NCBI GenBank assembly: GCA_027886175.1
Contig: JAJNNQ010000004.1
Span: 3,558,001-3,622,000 of the forward strand
Source of the DNA: Phylloscopus collybita
Taxonomy: Eukaryota > Chordata > Aves > Passeriformes > Phylloscopidae
Direction: 5' to 3'
DNA length: 64,000 nt
Shown here: piece after piece, positions 13,201 through 24,602 of the stretch
How positions within the stretch are numbered: position 1 is the first letter of the stretch
Layout: the number at the start of each line of letters is the position of its first letter
Program-made: the position numbers and the translations under genes
Notes under the pieces: model-generated
The model's input: the letters and a program-made list of their open reading frames with translations, nothing else
What the model was told of the DNA's origin: nothing
Database searches by the model: none

Positions 13201-16200
13201 ATTTTGTAAAACCTCCCTCATACAGCCATGCTTTTTATGTGCAGTCTGTGGGCATGAGGGTACTTCAAGATATGTGGCTCACTGGTTATAATATTGGACA
13301 AAATGAAGGGGCCTGGGGACAGGGCAAGCACAGCTCTCATGATCTGCTTGGCAGTAAGTTTGGAAATACTAGGGTAAAGCTGACCTTTTCCAGATTTGCA
13401 ACAGAAGCAGATTGTGAGTCAAAGTCAGGTTAGTTCTGGATGTCTGGAGCATTTTGGAGCTCCTTCCAGGCTTTCATTGGCTTTCTGGAACACAACCTAA
13501 AGCTCCTCTTTGCAGGACAATTCTTTCAACTGCTTTGCGCCGGAGGGAACCAGCAGCGTACGCAGAATGTTATATGCTGACATAATGAAATATTTCAAGG
13601 GCACCTCAGATGGCTGGGCTGGTTATAAATAGTACTGGAGGAAAGCTGCATGAGAGTCACATAAACCACTCCTAAAAATCTCTGCAGGGAGGTATTTTTA
13701 AAACCCACCCACTGCAGTTTCATTAGCACCACCTGTCTTACATTTGGAGAAATGACAGAGATGATGTTCTCCAAATATTTGTGGTACCCTAAAAAGCAAT
13801 GCATGCAAATAATTAAATATTCATAGTTGTCCCTTTATATTCAAATGTTTCTTTTTTAGGCCTGCAGCTGGCCATTGCCTGCCTTAGAGAGACTTGAGGA
13901 TTGCAGGATTCTGTGAGATTTAATATCTAATATCTGAAGCAAATTAACTGTTGGCCCTAGGAAACTTTCGGTTGAGATGTCTGCAATAAATTCAGCTGTG
14001 GGAAACCAGAGAAAATCCTGTGTATTTCATAGTTGCAAATTTTATTTAACCTTCCAAAGGAATAGTTGAAATTATGAGAAGATAGTAGAAATGTTTAAAA
14101 TTCAGGGGGCTAAATACATTAGTGTTTTAATGAGTAGAAATTCTCTCATCTGTCCCAGGGAGCTAGCAGGGGACATTTGAAGCATACTGTAGCTTGGTGG
14201 CTGCTCTGCAGATTTAGTTAGGAAAAGTAAATGGATCATTTGAGACCAGTTAGACTGGTCCCAAAACAGTTACTGAAATTTTCCTCAAGAAGCAGCAAGA
14301 CTTCCTCCTGCTTCAACCACCCTTACTTTCAGACCTAGAACTTCAGCCTGCTGCAGTGATGCAAGGCAATTCCTGGATTGATTCCTTTCTAGGGCATGTC
14401 TAGTCCGCATCCCAGTTTTTCTTATAAGTGAAGAATGCAATGGTTCAGTTAAACCAGGAAGTGGCACTGTTTGAAAGGAATGAGAAGTCAAGCCTGCTCT
14501 GCAGCTCTCATAAGGTCAAATTCACAAGGAGACGGATAATCGGATAATCGGGTGGGACAGTTGGAATGGAGTGTCTGACCCGACCACCAAGGCTATGAGT
14601 AACCTTTATGTGTCACTACATCAACTCTGAACCCTCTGCAGGGGTCACCTCTGTTCAAAATTTAGCAAAGACATGTAATGGCAGAAATAAAGAATCACTG
14701 GTTTCTTCACTTCTAGCCCTTCAGACCCTCTACCGGAACACAGATAATTCAGCAGGTTCCTTCTTGCAGTGCCTGTGACTTCTAATGCTTTGGAAGGTAC
14801 AACACAGAGAAGACATACAAGCCCAGGTTGTCCTCTTAAGGCTTCAGATCTCTGGAAAGCTGTTTCTTCTTTGAAAAAATGTTTAAAAATCAGAAATTAT
14901 ACTGAGAGATTGACACCTGCAAAAGTAAATAATGTGTCTCATGTTTTGCATGGTGATCTGGTGGTGCTGCTGTTCAGAACGAATACCTGTGAGACAAAAG
15001 AGAGCATCCGAAAATTTTCAAGGCGTAAGACACTGACTTAACTCTTAGAAGTTGTGATTCTTTCTGGGTGAGAGAGGAAGAGTCTCTCTGCCCCAGTGTT
15101 TATTTCACAGCTTCTCCTCTTGTGGGCCACTGATGTAAAGCTTAGCATTTCCCAAGATGATCAAACACTAGTCATGTCCATAGTTGCCTCTGTGCCCTGC
15201 ATGTTTGATCTCTTCCTGTAGCTGGATGGCAAAGAGCTGATACATGACTGCTAGAAGGAGGACAGAAAGACCTGCTAGAAAGCAGGCTGGCCATTGTGCA
15301 GCACGTGAAGCACAGAGTCACCAGCTGTATTTCTCTGAGACTAAATTTACAGCGGCAATTTTTGGAAGTTACTGAAGTTCACTACATTGTAGAAGAAATG
15401 TCCTTTTTTCTTTCCCCTCCTTGCCTTGTCTTTTGGACAACTATGGCATGCTTTGATAAACTGGCTAACATGCAGCTTCTTTAGAAGCTTTCCTTTTCAG
15501 AAGGAAACAGTTCCTTGATTTGAGTGTCTGTGCAGTTGCCCAGCACCATGGTGCCATCATATGCCAATGCCACACAGAACTCTAGGGCCTGGCCAGTGAT
15601 CAGGTGCAGGCTGGTGAGAAACAGAGTAAAACTCCTCCTCTGCCATTGCAGAGATTTGCATCCTCATTCCATGCAGACTTTCTCTGTTTTTCGCACTGTG
15701 GCTGCAAAGATTTAGGGGTGCATCAGTCAGAGCCTCTAACAGAAGTGACCTGGGAGATGAGTACTTGCATGGACACTGCTGATGTCTTTCTCATGTGACC
15801 CTGTTCACATTGGTTAGCATTGCTCTCCAGGTATGTAGAAGTGGGCAGGTAAAGCAGTCCTAAAGACTAAGGTATTTTCATGAACAGCTTTTTTTGATCC
15901 TGATTTCTAGGTCATTTTATTCTTTCAAATCTGCTGTAGTATTGTCATGGGTTATTTGAACAAAAATTTGTGTTAGATTTGTTTTAGAGAGGCAGCTGAA
16001 ACAGCTAGCTCACCACCCAAACATTTTCAGTGTTAATATTTCTTCTGCATTCCCCGACCTGCCAATATAAACTGCTACTGAGGTTCTCCTAGCAGTGCTG
16101 TAGTAGTAAACATACAATTCTTTTGGCAGTCTGTAGCTGTTTTATAAATTTAGATGAACTAAAATATATAAGCATTTCTGAGTAATATATTGAGGTTTTA

Positions 16201-16216
16201 AAATTTGATCCATCCA
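10214..16216. other. Non-coding, nothing firmly recognised
   Basis: Mixed unique sequence. 11.48-12.35 kb is richer in C and contains TTTATT (reverse-strand AATAAA) at about 11509, so an eroded minus-strand LTR is possible, but no TG/CA boundaries or target duplication were found. A small direct duplication of CGGATAAT lies near 14535. No exons or RNA genes recognised. Confidence 0.4.
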
Positions 16217-16277
16217 TTTTGGATCACTTTTTTTACTAAATGAAACATCTTTTGTTAAGCAAAAAGGTGATCCAAAA
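16217..16277. repeat. 17-bp inverted repeat with 27-nt loop
   Basis: The arm at 16217-16233 (core TTTTGGATCAC plus a T-run) is complementary to 16261-16277 at 16 of 17 positions. The exception would be a G-U pair in RNA. The loop is 27 nt. It could be a decayed palindromic transposon (MITE-like) or a folded RNA element. No target duplication was identified. Confidence 0.75.
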
Positions 16278-16366
16278 GAGAAAGTTAATGATTTCGTTTT
16301 CAGTTATATCAAAAATCTTCAGTGTTTGTTTCTACATATCCATCTCTTACAGTTCTTATGGGAATA

Positions 16367-16397
16367 CTCATATCTCCTCTAGCAGAGGAGATATGAG
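16367..16397. repeat. Perfect 14-bp inverted repeat, 3-nt loop
   Basis: CTCATATCTCCTCT at 16367-16380 is followed by AGC and then by its exact reverse complement at 16384-16397. A perfect 14-bp stem with a 3-base loop is rare by chance and would form a cruciform or a tight RNA hairpin. It lies 90 bp from another inverted repeat. Confidence 0.9.
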
Positions 16398-16704
16398 CAG
16401 AGTACTGTATTAAATTAAATACTTGTATAACGGTAGTGCAGTGACTTGCATTTAACTTTTCACTCCCATATAACCTACTTTGGGTGAAACATTTTCAGTG
16501 GACGGGGCATTTAAGACTTCTGGTCCAGGCATATTTTTATACAGGAATTGCTGGTTTTGGGGAAACCTGTGGTTTCAGACTTTCCCCTCAGTGCTGGAAC
16601 AGGACTGCTTTCTCACAAGGCTCCTCCCTCTGCAGTGAGACCACGGCTGGTGAAGGGTCTGAAACACAAGTCTTACAAGGAGAACTTGAGGGAGCCATGT
16701 GTGT

Positions 16705-17086
16705 TTTACCTAAAAGGATAAAAGGAGGCTCAGGGGTGACTTTATCACTCTCTACAACACCCTGAAAAGAGGCTGTAGCCGGGTGGGGACCAGCCTCTTC
16801 TCTCAGGCAACAGTTGACAGGACAAGAGGACATGGTCTTAAGCTGCATCTGTGATGCTTAAGAAGCATCAGTCTAATGCTTAGATATTAGAAGGAGTTTC
16901 TTCCCAGAAAGGGTGACTAGGCATCGGAATGGCTTGCCCAGGGACGTGGTGGAGTCGCCATCCCTGGAGGTGATTAAGCTAAAATCTTGGTTGGTGGTAC
17001 TTAGTCCAAGTAGTCTTGATTGGTCAAAGGTTGAGGTTGGTGATCTCAGAGGTCTTTTCCAGCCTAATCAATTCTGTGATTCTGTG
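16705..17086 (+). mobile_element. CR1 LINE, 3' end fragment
   Basis: The sequence follows the CR1 3' region: a piece like 'aaaggaggctcaggggtgac', then a stretch around 'ggaatggcttgcccaggga' and 'catccctggaggtgattaa'. The end, 'ggtcttttccagcct', is followed by the tandem terminal octamer ATTCTGTG twice. CR1 inserts are usually 5'-truncated and lack long target duplications, as here. A small internal insertion sits around 16850-16885. It is non-coding and defective. Confidence 0.85.
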
Positions 17087-18660
17087 CCTGTGCTGCATGA
17101 CCGGTCCTCAACAACCTCAATGGGCCACCATAACATTTACCTTTGACAAAATCAAGGTGCTTGCTTGAAATTTTGACACCCCAGACCAGTTCCTTCCAAC
17201 TGTGAAGAGTGAGGCATGCACCTGCTGACAGCAAAGATCAAGGCTCTGTAAGGCAGCTGGCTGCTCTGGCTGCCCTTGGTTAATGCTACAAGCCAGTCCA
17301 GCTGGCAGGATTACCCAAAGTACATTAGCCAAACTATTCCGGCACCAATCAATGACTTTATTGCTCACTTAAATTCCATTACTTAATTTTGGAGGCTGCA
17401 GCCTGAAAGTCAAACTGCAGTAATGTAATTTGGGTGGATAATAAAAAAGAAAAAAGCAAAATCACCCTTACAAATAGTCAAGAAACACCAATTTTGTGTA
17501 ATGCTATGGGATATGTTATCTCTTAATCCAATACAGAACAAAGTTTATTAATCTAGGGGGTTTTTTTCTGCAAAGTTGTTGTGTATTCACCTTATTTGAG
17601 GGTACAAGCCATTGTCTTATTGCTTTATTAATGCAAAATATGTCACTGCACGTTTCCCAGCTATCTTCCTTAGTCTGAATCCTTTATACCTTTGTTTTGC
17701 TTAGTCTGCTTCCATACATCAGGTCAAAAAAGAGAATGACAGTTGCCCCAGGAGAGACAATTTCTATCTTAAAACTCACGGTAAAATGAGTTTTCTGCAA
17801 GTGGTCTGATATGTATGTTTTTTTTTTTTATTAAACTTTCTAGCCTATCAAGACCAAGGAAGTCAAGCTGGTGATTAGTACAGGGAAAAGTACCACTGCA
17901 TATTTTGATACTTGCAATTCTTATTTCTCTATGATTTATTCCTGTTATATACCTTAGAAGGACTGAGCATCATAATAGATAATTTTAATTGTACTGCCAG
18001 GCTGTAAGAAATAGATAAAAATGTGTGGTTTTGTTTAAGAAAAGTTACACTTGACTTTAAAACATCCTGCTCGTAGATTTGCAAATAAGATTTTTCTCTC
18101 TGGTTAGGAATAGTGCTTGTCCTCTATTCAGTGTTCTTCTATGAAATTTGCAATAGAGTGTATGGGATCCTCCCATTGTCTTCATTTCCACCTGGACAAG
18201 AGACAAAGAAAGAAGCTCAGAGATGATTAGAACAAATAATTTCAGTTTTCAATCATTAGAATATTTTGGGACAGACACAATCACAATCACTGCTAAATAA
18301 GTTTGCCATACTCAGTTGTATGAATAAAGAAGAATAATTTTGAGTTCTTTTGTATGGAGCCTTGTTTTCTCACAAGAGAAATAAGTAAAAAACTTGGTTA
18401 TGGTGAGGATTAAATGGAGGATAAGTGTGGAGTTCCTGACAGCTCTCTGCTGGAGGAAGAGAGAGTATTGCTATGACAGACTAATTAAAAAAATATGGAG
18501 AATTGATATCCCTGTAACACATTTAGATGCAAATTCCCTTGAATAGCACATTAATTTTACAGGTTGAGTCCAATCAAGTAACATGGCTCTAAGTGAAATA
18601 TTGTATTTCACACTTTTTGGTTATTGCTTGATGGATTGTTGTCTTGCAGCATCTGAAATC
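17087..18660. other. Non-coding, nothing recognised
   Basis: AT-rich sequence between the CR1 fragment and the solo LTR. No gene, RNA or repeat recognised. Confidence 0.4.
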
Positions 18661-19461
18661 TGTCTTGGTTTTGAAAGACAGGTATCAGCCAGGCAAAGCT
18701 GGAGTTTCCCTTAGAATGGAGAATGGAGAATGTAAACCCCTCACCCTTCCAAATTATAATTTTGCAATTAAAGGCTTTCAGGCAAAGATTGGGGAATAGG
18801 AATAACAGTTCTTTACTAGAAGTATTAACAATACAAATGTAGTAGAAAACAAAACTATCCAACCAAACCAGCAAACAAACAACAATTATGGAAAACTCTG
18901 ACAGAGTCAGAGCTACAACCTTACACCCTGTTGGTCAGGGTGTTGGAAGCAGTCCCAAAGTGAGTCCTCCTGGAATGGCAGATTTGGTTCTGTTGAAGTA
19001 GAGATGATCCTGTAGGAAATGATCCAGTGGGTGAGAAGGGTCTGGTGCTGGTGAGAAGGGATCCAGTCTTCCTACGGGAATCGGGTGAAGCTGGATGCCT
19101 TCTCGTTCCTGTGGCTCAGTTTTATCCAGGTAGGAATGGTTGGCTCCCCACACTGGGTGGAGCATCTCACAATGGGATGTGGATGTACTGCTTTGGGGAG
19201 GGTACAGTTTGGGGATGTGTTAGTTTGGGGAGGTGTTAATGGCCCATCAGCAGACAATCAGCAGTCCTCCCTCCCTGGAGGGAGGACGGGTGGTGAAAGA
19301 GATAAGAAACACTGCCCCACCTGGTTTTAACAGCTGGCCCATTATCAGAACTTCTCCCAGAGTTACAAGAGCTAAAGAAAAAAGAAAAAAACCAAACATC
19401 TCCCCAAATGCTTTCAACAGATGAAATAGAATACACATTTTTGGTTCCATAACCCAAGACA
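18661..19461 (-). mobile_element. Solo LTR, minus strand (same family as 40255-40955)
   Basis: Read on the minus strand it starts TGTCTTGGGTTATGG at 19461 and ends CCAAGACA at 18661, giving TG...CA termini. The direct repeat AATC flanks both sides (18657-18660 and 19462-19465). The region shares blocks in reverse complement with the LTR at 40255-40955, such as the parts around 'aaaggctttcaggcaaagatt', 'ggaataggaataacagttcttta' and the terminal CCAAGACA. It is about 100 bp longer than that copy. No internal retroviral sequence is attached, so it is a recombined solo LTR. Confidence 0.85.
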
Positions 19462-22400
19462 AATCCCAACACAGCTTTTGACTAAGAGAACAATTCATGT
19501 CTGACTTGGCTGAGAAGTGTGGCCAAACCTGCAGCAATCTGCAGTAGAGCCTGCCCTTGCCCACTCATTCCATCTCCGGGAAGACAGGAAAATCGTTTCC
19601 ACATCATTCATCCCACTGGGGATAGAAAAAACTTGGAGAGAGATGGGGAGGAACATCCTCCACCGAAACTTTGTTATAAGTAAACTCTCCCCCTTTGGGC
19701 TGGTACAGAATGAAGTCCCCCCAAGGTCTGCAGGCTGGCAGAAAGACTTGGACACTACTGCTCCACTGAGCTCTGGTTGGCTTTAAATTTTACCTTCCCT
19801 TTTGGCTCCCTCCTCCCCCACATGTTGCTGATGTTGCTGCTGTAAGATGTTAATTAACATCTTCTACAGAAGCAGCCATTTCCACCTGATGGAGACACGG
19901 ATTCCATTGTTATTTATTAGGTCTGCAGGATCAGGTCTGAGCCAGAGGCTGTGAGGAGGTTTCTGAGGAACTGGCCCAAGGCCCTGCCTGCCAGCTTCTC
20001 TGCCTCATTAGGGAACTGATAGAACACCCTTCAAAAGAAGAGTTAATAGCAAAGTAACCAAGAGTGACACTTGGTAAGCAGCCGATCAGTTGGAGGCACA
20101 AACTGTATGACCCCTCTTGCAAATTTTGGTTAGTCACCAGCAGCTCTGATTTGCATGTGTGATTCCTGAGACCAAGAAGTTATAGAGGGCTGCCTAGGAT
20201 TGCTCTCATGGAACTGAGCAAGGGGACATGGAGAGAAAGCTACTTGGAAATCTTGATAGCCATGTCAACAGGGAACATTTTGTCATTTAGCAAAACCAAG
20301 AAACTATTCTCCCCTTCATGACAAGGACCCTAATGCAGCAATCTCAGATTCACAGCACGGTGTGTGTGCAGGGCACGTTATGGATGAGGGCAAATAGCTA
20401 CACATTTCACTGATAATTCTTCAGGGTGCTTCAAAAGATTGGCCATTTCAGGCTTCTGATTCTTCTGTCTGATAACTGAATTTGATTTGCCATCACACTT
20501 GTGAGATCTGCTTGAATGTGCTTCCTTCCTGCCTTGGGAAAGTAGAAACTCTGAGAGGGAGAAAAGGAAATTTTCCTAGTTCAGCTAGAAGAAGTAAAGA
20601 TTTCAGCCTCTCTCATACTATGATAATTGGTCCATCTCTACTAACACAAGGCAGCTTAAAGTGCACCTGAAAATGGAAATGAAATAAGAAAGATGCCTTA
20701 GGACCTCAGCTGCTCGCAGCATCCACTTCTGCTTTAAGCCTGTCTCTGGCACACACTGAAACTAAGTGTAAAACTTTCAAGCTTCTAGTGAAAATGGGGA
20801 GCCTAGCAAGGGGGAAGACAAATTGGTTTATGATCAGACAACAGCCAGAAGTTACTTTTAAGTCTTGGGACCTGTGCATTTTGAGGTTATATGGGAATGA
20901 GCTTTTTTTTTTCCCTTTAGTGGAAAAGTGTAGGTAAGAGGAAAATAGCATTACTTGACTGAAGCAATAGCAAAACTTAGAAAATGGCTGTAGCTTAACT
21001 AGGATGTTGATGAACCCACTGGAACAACTCTGTTCTGATTTGTTTCCTACAATGTGCCAGAGCCAATTCTTGGCAGGATTATAATGATACTGTTTTTAAT
21101 TATATCCACCTTTTGACACTATTGATTCTGTGAGGTGCTACTATTCCAGCATGCTAGGCTTAATTATCTATAATTAGATAGGTCTGCACATGGCCTAGAA
21201 AACACTCTGCAAAGAGTGACTACAGTGTCACGAAGAGTTATTTACCCTGTAAATAACTTCCTTCCTTCAGGTATTAATTCTACACCTTTCGTGTCCTGCT
21301 GTACTGCTGTCTCCAAGATGCTGTGCTATGCTGGTGCATAAGGAATAAATTCAATGACAACAGCTAACAGATCAGGGAAGCACTTTGCAGTTTATATCTG
21401 GATTAGAGTTACGTAGTTACATACTTACCTAACTGTAGGTCTATAGCCCTACTGAGTTGTCACGGCAACTTGAGTAGAGAACTCAAGATTTATTTACCTA
21501 TACAGGAAGATAATAACTATGTTCTCTGTAGTGCGTTCCACTACTTGTGTAATAATTCTGTGAATGTGAAGGTTTATAATACTGCTGAGTACAGAGCTGG
21601 TGTTTTGGTGTATCATCAGCTAAGATACGATTCCTGAGAGGTCATCATTAACTCAGATACCATAATTTTCTATATTAAATTGGTGGCAGTATTTTCCCCA
21701 CTCATGAGCGTAATTTTATGCTTATCCACATAAAATTTAATCTGCTCTTTTATTGTCTAGTCACTTGATATTACCAGATACATATGCAAAGTCAGCTCTT
21801 GTCTGGATAACTGTGATTAGGCTAGTGAAGTTTCTGGCCTCCCTGCTTCTCTTCTGACCTTTTACAAGCTTATTTGGGACTGTGTTGAACAGCAAAGGTC
21901 ACTGATACCACTTCTCTTGAGATTTTCCTCTGCTACAATAAACCCCCACTTTCTCCTGCTCTTTATCTTTTCTCTTTTAACCATTTATATGAGGGCTTTA
22001 ACCTGCCATTCCATGGTAGAGCTGTATCTCTCAAGGGCTGTGTTGAAAACCATCAGAACTGTTTCAAGTTGGCATGTTTACCATGAACACAAATGAATTA
22101 GTAAGGCACATTCTTCCTTCACAAACACCACTGTGACCTGTTCTTAGTGCCTGTGGTTTATCCATGCTCCTGAAAGCTCGATTAGAAGACTCTAGGTGCA
22201 TTTGCCAAATACAGAGTGTTTGCAGGCCCATGACTCCCCAGGATTCATCACTCTGGCTCTTGGTGACCTGGTTGTCTCTAGGGAGGTTCCCAGTCAGCAG
22301 CAGAGTCTGGACATGTTAATAAGGTCAGATAAATATAGATTTGCCTGAGAACATGCTGGGAAGAAAATCAGAGGGAGAGGTGGTCACGTAGGTCCTTCTT

Positions 22401-23796
22401 TGGCCTTTAGAGCTCAGGGCACAAAGGAACAGAGGAGCTTTCAACTCTGCTTGAAGAGTGGCAGGAGAGTGAAGACAAAAGTTGTATGAAGGAAGTTAGG
22501 TGAGGAATGAAAGGCCATTCAGGAATAATGGGAGAACTAGTGATAGAATGCTGCTTTTTGGGAGGGCCACACAGCTATCCATAGTCTGATTTTTTTTTGC
22601 TGAAGCAGAGAAATGAGAAGTTCCATCTCTTGTTAATTATTTATAAATAAAATAATAATAAATATAAATAAAAGAAGCAGCAACATAAAAACAATCAGTC
22701 AGGTCATGTTTGTTAATTTTCAAATCAAAGTCTGTTGCTTCCACAGAGGAGAATTGATGATAGACTCACAGTGGTATGGATATTTATCCCTGGTTGTGGT
22801 AGTGTTTTATGGGTGCCAAACTATTCTGGCAGATAGAAAAAAATGACCCATGGTAGCACAAGCTTCAGTTTGTGAAGATAATTCTCTCCTGGTATAGAAG
22901 CAAACAAATGCTTGGGAGATACACCTTGGCTACTTGGTTGCAGAGCTGCATACAGAGTAGTTTTCTACATTCACCTTTGGCCATCACAAGTGCTTTTCCC
23001 ATCTGCCCTAAGACTGGCTCAGCTGTTCTTGCCCTCCTGCCCCCCTGCCTCCAGCAGTTTCTGCTCAGGACACGTACACCTTGTCTGAAACCTTCCTGTA
23101 CCATTCTTGCCCCAGTTATCAGAAGTAAAACTTTTCTCATAGTACAGAACATTGCCAAAAGCCTAGTGCAATCATCAGTAATAATAGCAGAAAGTTATCC
23201 TTTTAGGTGTGACTAATAGAGTGAAGAATAGAGTGAAGGCTTCATTACAGTAAAGACCTTGCAGACAGGAAAAAGTAATTATTGCCACCTTGGAAAGCTT
23301 ACGGCCTAGGGATGCATTTAGTGTTCAACACCTTGTGATTATTTCTCTGTTGATATAATAGAAAAATGGTAACCTTGTCTTCAGATCATAAAGGCTTCTG
23401 AAGTTCTAAAAAGTAAAGCTGTGAATTCCACCCTCTCTAAAGCTGTTATTACTGATTCCATAATATTCTGTTCAGTTTTCAGTGGTGTTTGTCTCATAGT
23501 AACAAAGGTATTTTCTTCTAGGTTATTGAAAAAGAGCTGTGAGAGCATCTCCTGGCCCTGGCTGTAACACTCATGAAGTGCCTCGTCGATATGCTCAGCT
23601 TGCTTGATTATATGTGAGAAGAAAATGTATTTGCTAAATTCAGGCTTTATTGCCTTAAAACAGAACTTTCCCAGCAGAAAGTGGGCAGTAGGGGCTCCAT
23701 TTGATTGTGCCAAGATGACAGAGGAAACTGGATAAACTTAGAAGGGCCAGAGACAAAGACACAGACATTTCTGGGGACCTTGTGGATCTGTTTTAT
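19462..23796. other. Non-coding, nothing recognised
   Basis: Unique-looking sequence up to the provirus target site, with an A/T-rich AATAAT-type patch near 22633-22672. No gene or RNA recognised. Confidence 0.4.
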
Positions 23797-23801
23797 CTCA
23801 G
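23797..23801. repeat. Target-site duplication CTCAG (left copy)
   Basis: CTCAG directly abuts the left LTR and is matched by CTCAG at 30555-30559. A 5-bp duplication fits ERVL-type integrases and fixes both provirus ends to the base. Confidence 0.95.
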
Positions 23802-24448
23802 TGTCCTGGTTCAGGGCAAAATTGAGAGGGAACCTCCAAAAGGGTTCCTCTGAAAAGCAAGCCCAAACGGCCCCTCCCCCCAGCTGGTCCAGGAAAAGAA
23901 CTTCCTTAGAGAAAAGTGGAAAAAACTATTTATTTAACAAACAAAATGACCACAAATGCAAAGAATTAATAATATGAAACAATAAAACCTCTGGCCGCTC
24001 TGCAGAGAGACGGCAAACAGAGACAGTCCTTGCCATGGGTGCAGCTCAGCTCCCTCAGTCTCTCACCAGCCCCACTCCCTCCGCAGCTCCAGGCCCGGCG
24101 GCCGCAGGTGCCAGCCCTCGCTGCTCCTCTGGGTTTTCAGTCCAGAGCAGATTTAAACAGTCCCAAGGAAAAAAAAGGAAGAAAAAAAAAGGTCCAGGGA
24201 GTCTTCTCTGCCCTAGCTAGCTAAACTTACTAAAAGCACAGGAGATCTCTGTCCCACCGCTGTCCGTGGCTCAGAACAACGCCGGAGAGAGAGACGTGGG
24301 GGAGTCAGGCAGTTTCTCAAAACAAACTGCGTGCTGCTGCTTTCTCCCCCTTCGCTCCCAGAACAAGTTTTAAAGGTACAGAACTGAATATACAGCACAA
24401 ACAGAGCAGACGATTGGGGATACGAGCAGCAAAAGTCACCCTACCACA
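23802..24448 (-). repeat. 3' LTR of the provirus (647 bp)
   Basis: On the minus strand it begins TGTGGTAG (24448) and ends CCAGGACA (23802). It is the partner of the 29908-30554 copy, with the same length and scattered substitutions. It carries AATAAA on the minus strand at 23934-23929, which would end the viral transcript. A TTTAAA-like motif near the 5' half could serve as a TATA element. Confidence 0.97.
23929..23934 (-). promoter_or_regulatory. LTR polyadenylation signal AATAAA
   Basis: TTTATT on the plus strand, AATAAA in viral sense, about 130 nt before the end of the LTR. It is the expected position at the R/U5 junction. The matching signal in the 5' LTR is at 30036-30041. Confidence 0.75.
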
Positions 24449-24465
24449 TTCCACCCCTTATCCCC
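24449..24465 (-). promoter_or_regulatory. Polypurine tract
   Basis: In viral sense GGGGATAAGGGGTGGAA lies immediately upstream of the 3' LTR start TGTGGTAG. It primes plus-strand DNA synthesis in retroviruses. Three T residues interrupt the purine run. Confidence 0.9.
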
Positions 24466-24501
24466 ATATCGTCAACTTACTACCAAAACTAAAATTCTAA
24501 C

Positions 24502-24550
24502 TCTACACACACATACATTATACATATATATATATATACAGCTATATACA
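24502..24550. repeat. CA/TA simple repeat between pol and 3' LTR
   Basis: ACACACACATACATTA followed by a TATATA run, inside the provirus between the pol stop and the polypurine tract. Confidence 0.8.
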
Positions 24551-24569
24551 GAAAATGGTAGTAGCATCC

Positions 24570-24602
24570 AGACTGTGAGTAAATGATATTTACTCATAGT
24601 CT
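24570..24602 (-). other. 33-nt hairpin directly abutting the pol stop codon
   Basis: In viral sense the 33 nt fold into a 15-bp stem with one A-C mismatch and a 3-nt ATC loop. The inner arms are GAGTAAAT and ATTTACTC; the outer arms are AGACT and AGTCT. The stop codon of pol (24605-24603) ends one base before it. Its function is unknown; an RNA stability, export or packaging signal is possible. Confidence 0.85.

Noticed and set aside
24449..24602. A remnant env gene between pol and the 3' LTR
   Set aside because: Only 154 bp of simple repeat, hairpin and polypurine tract. No room for env and no similarity seen.
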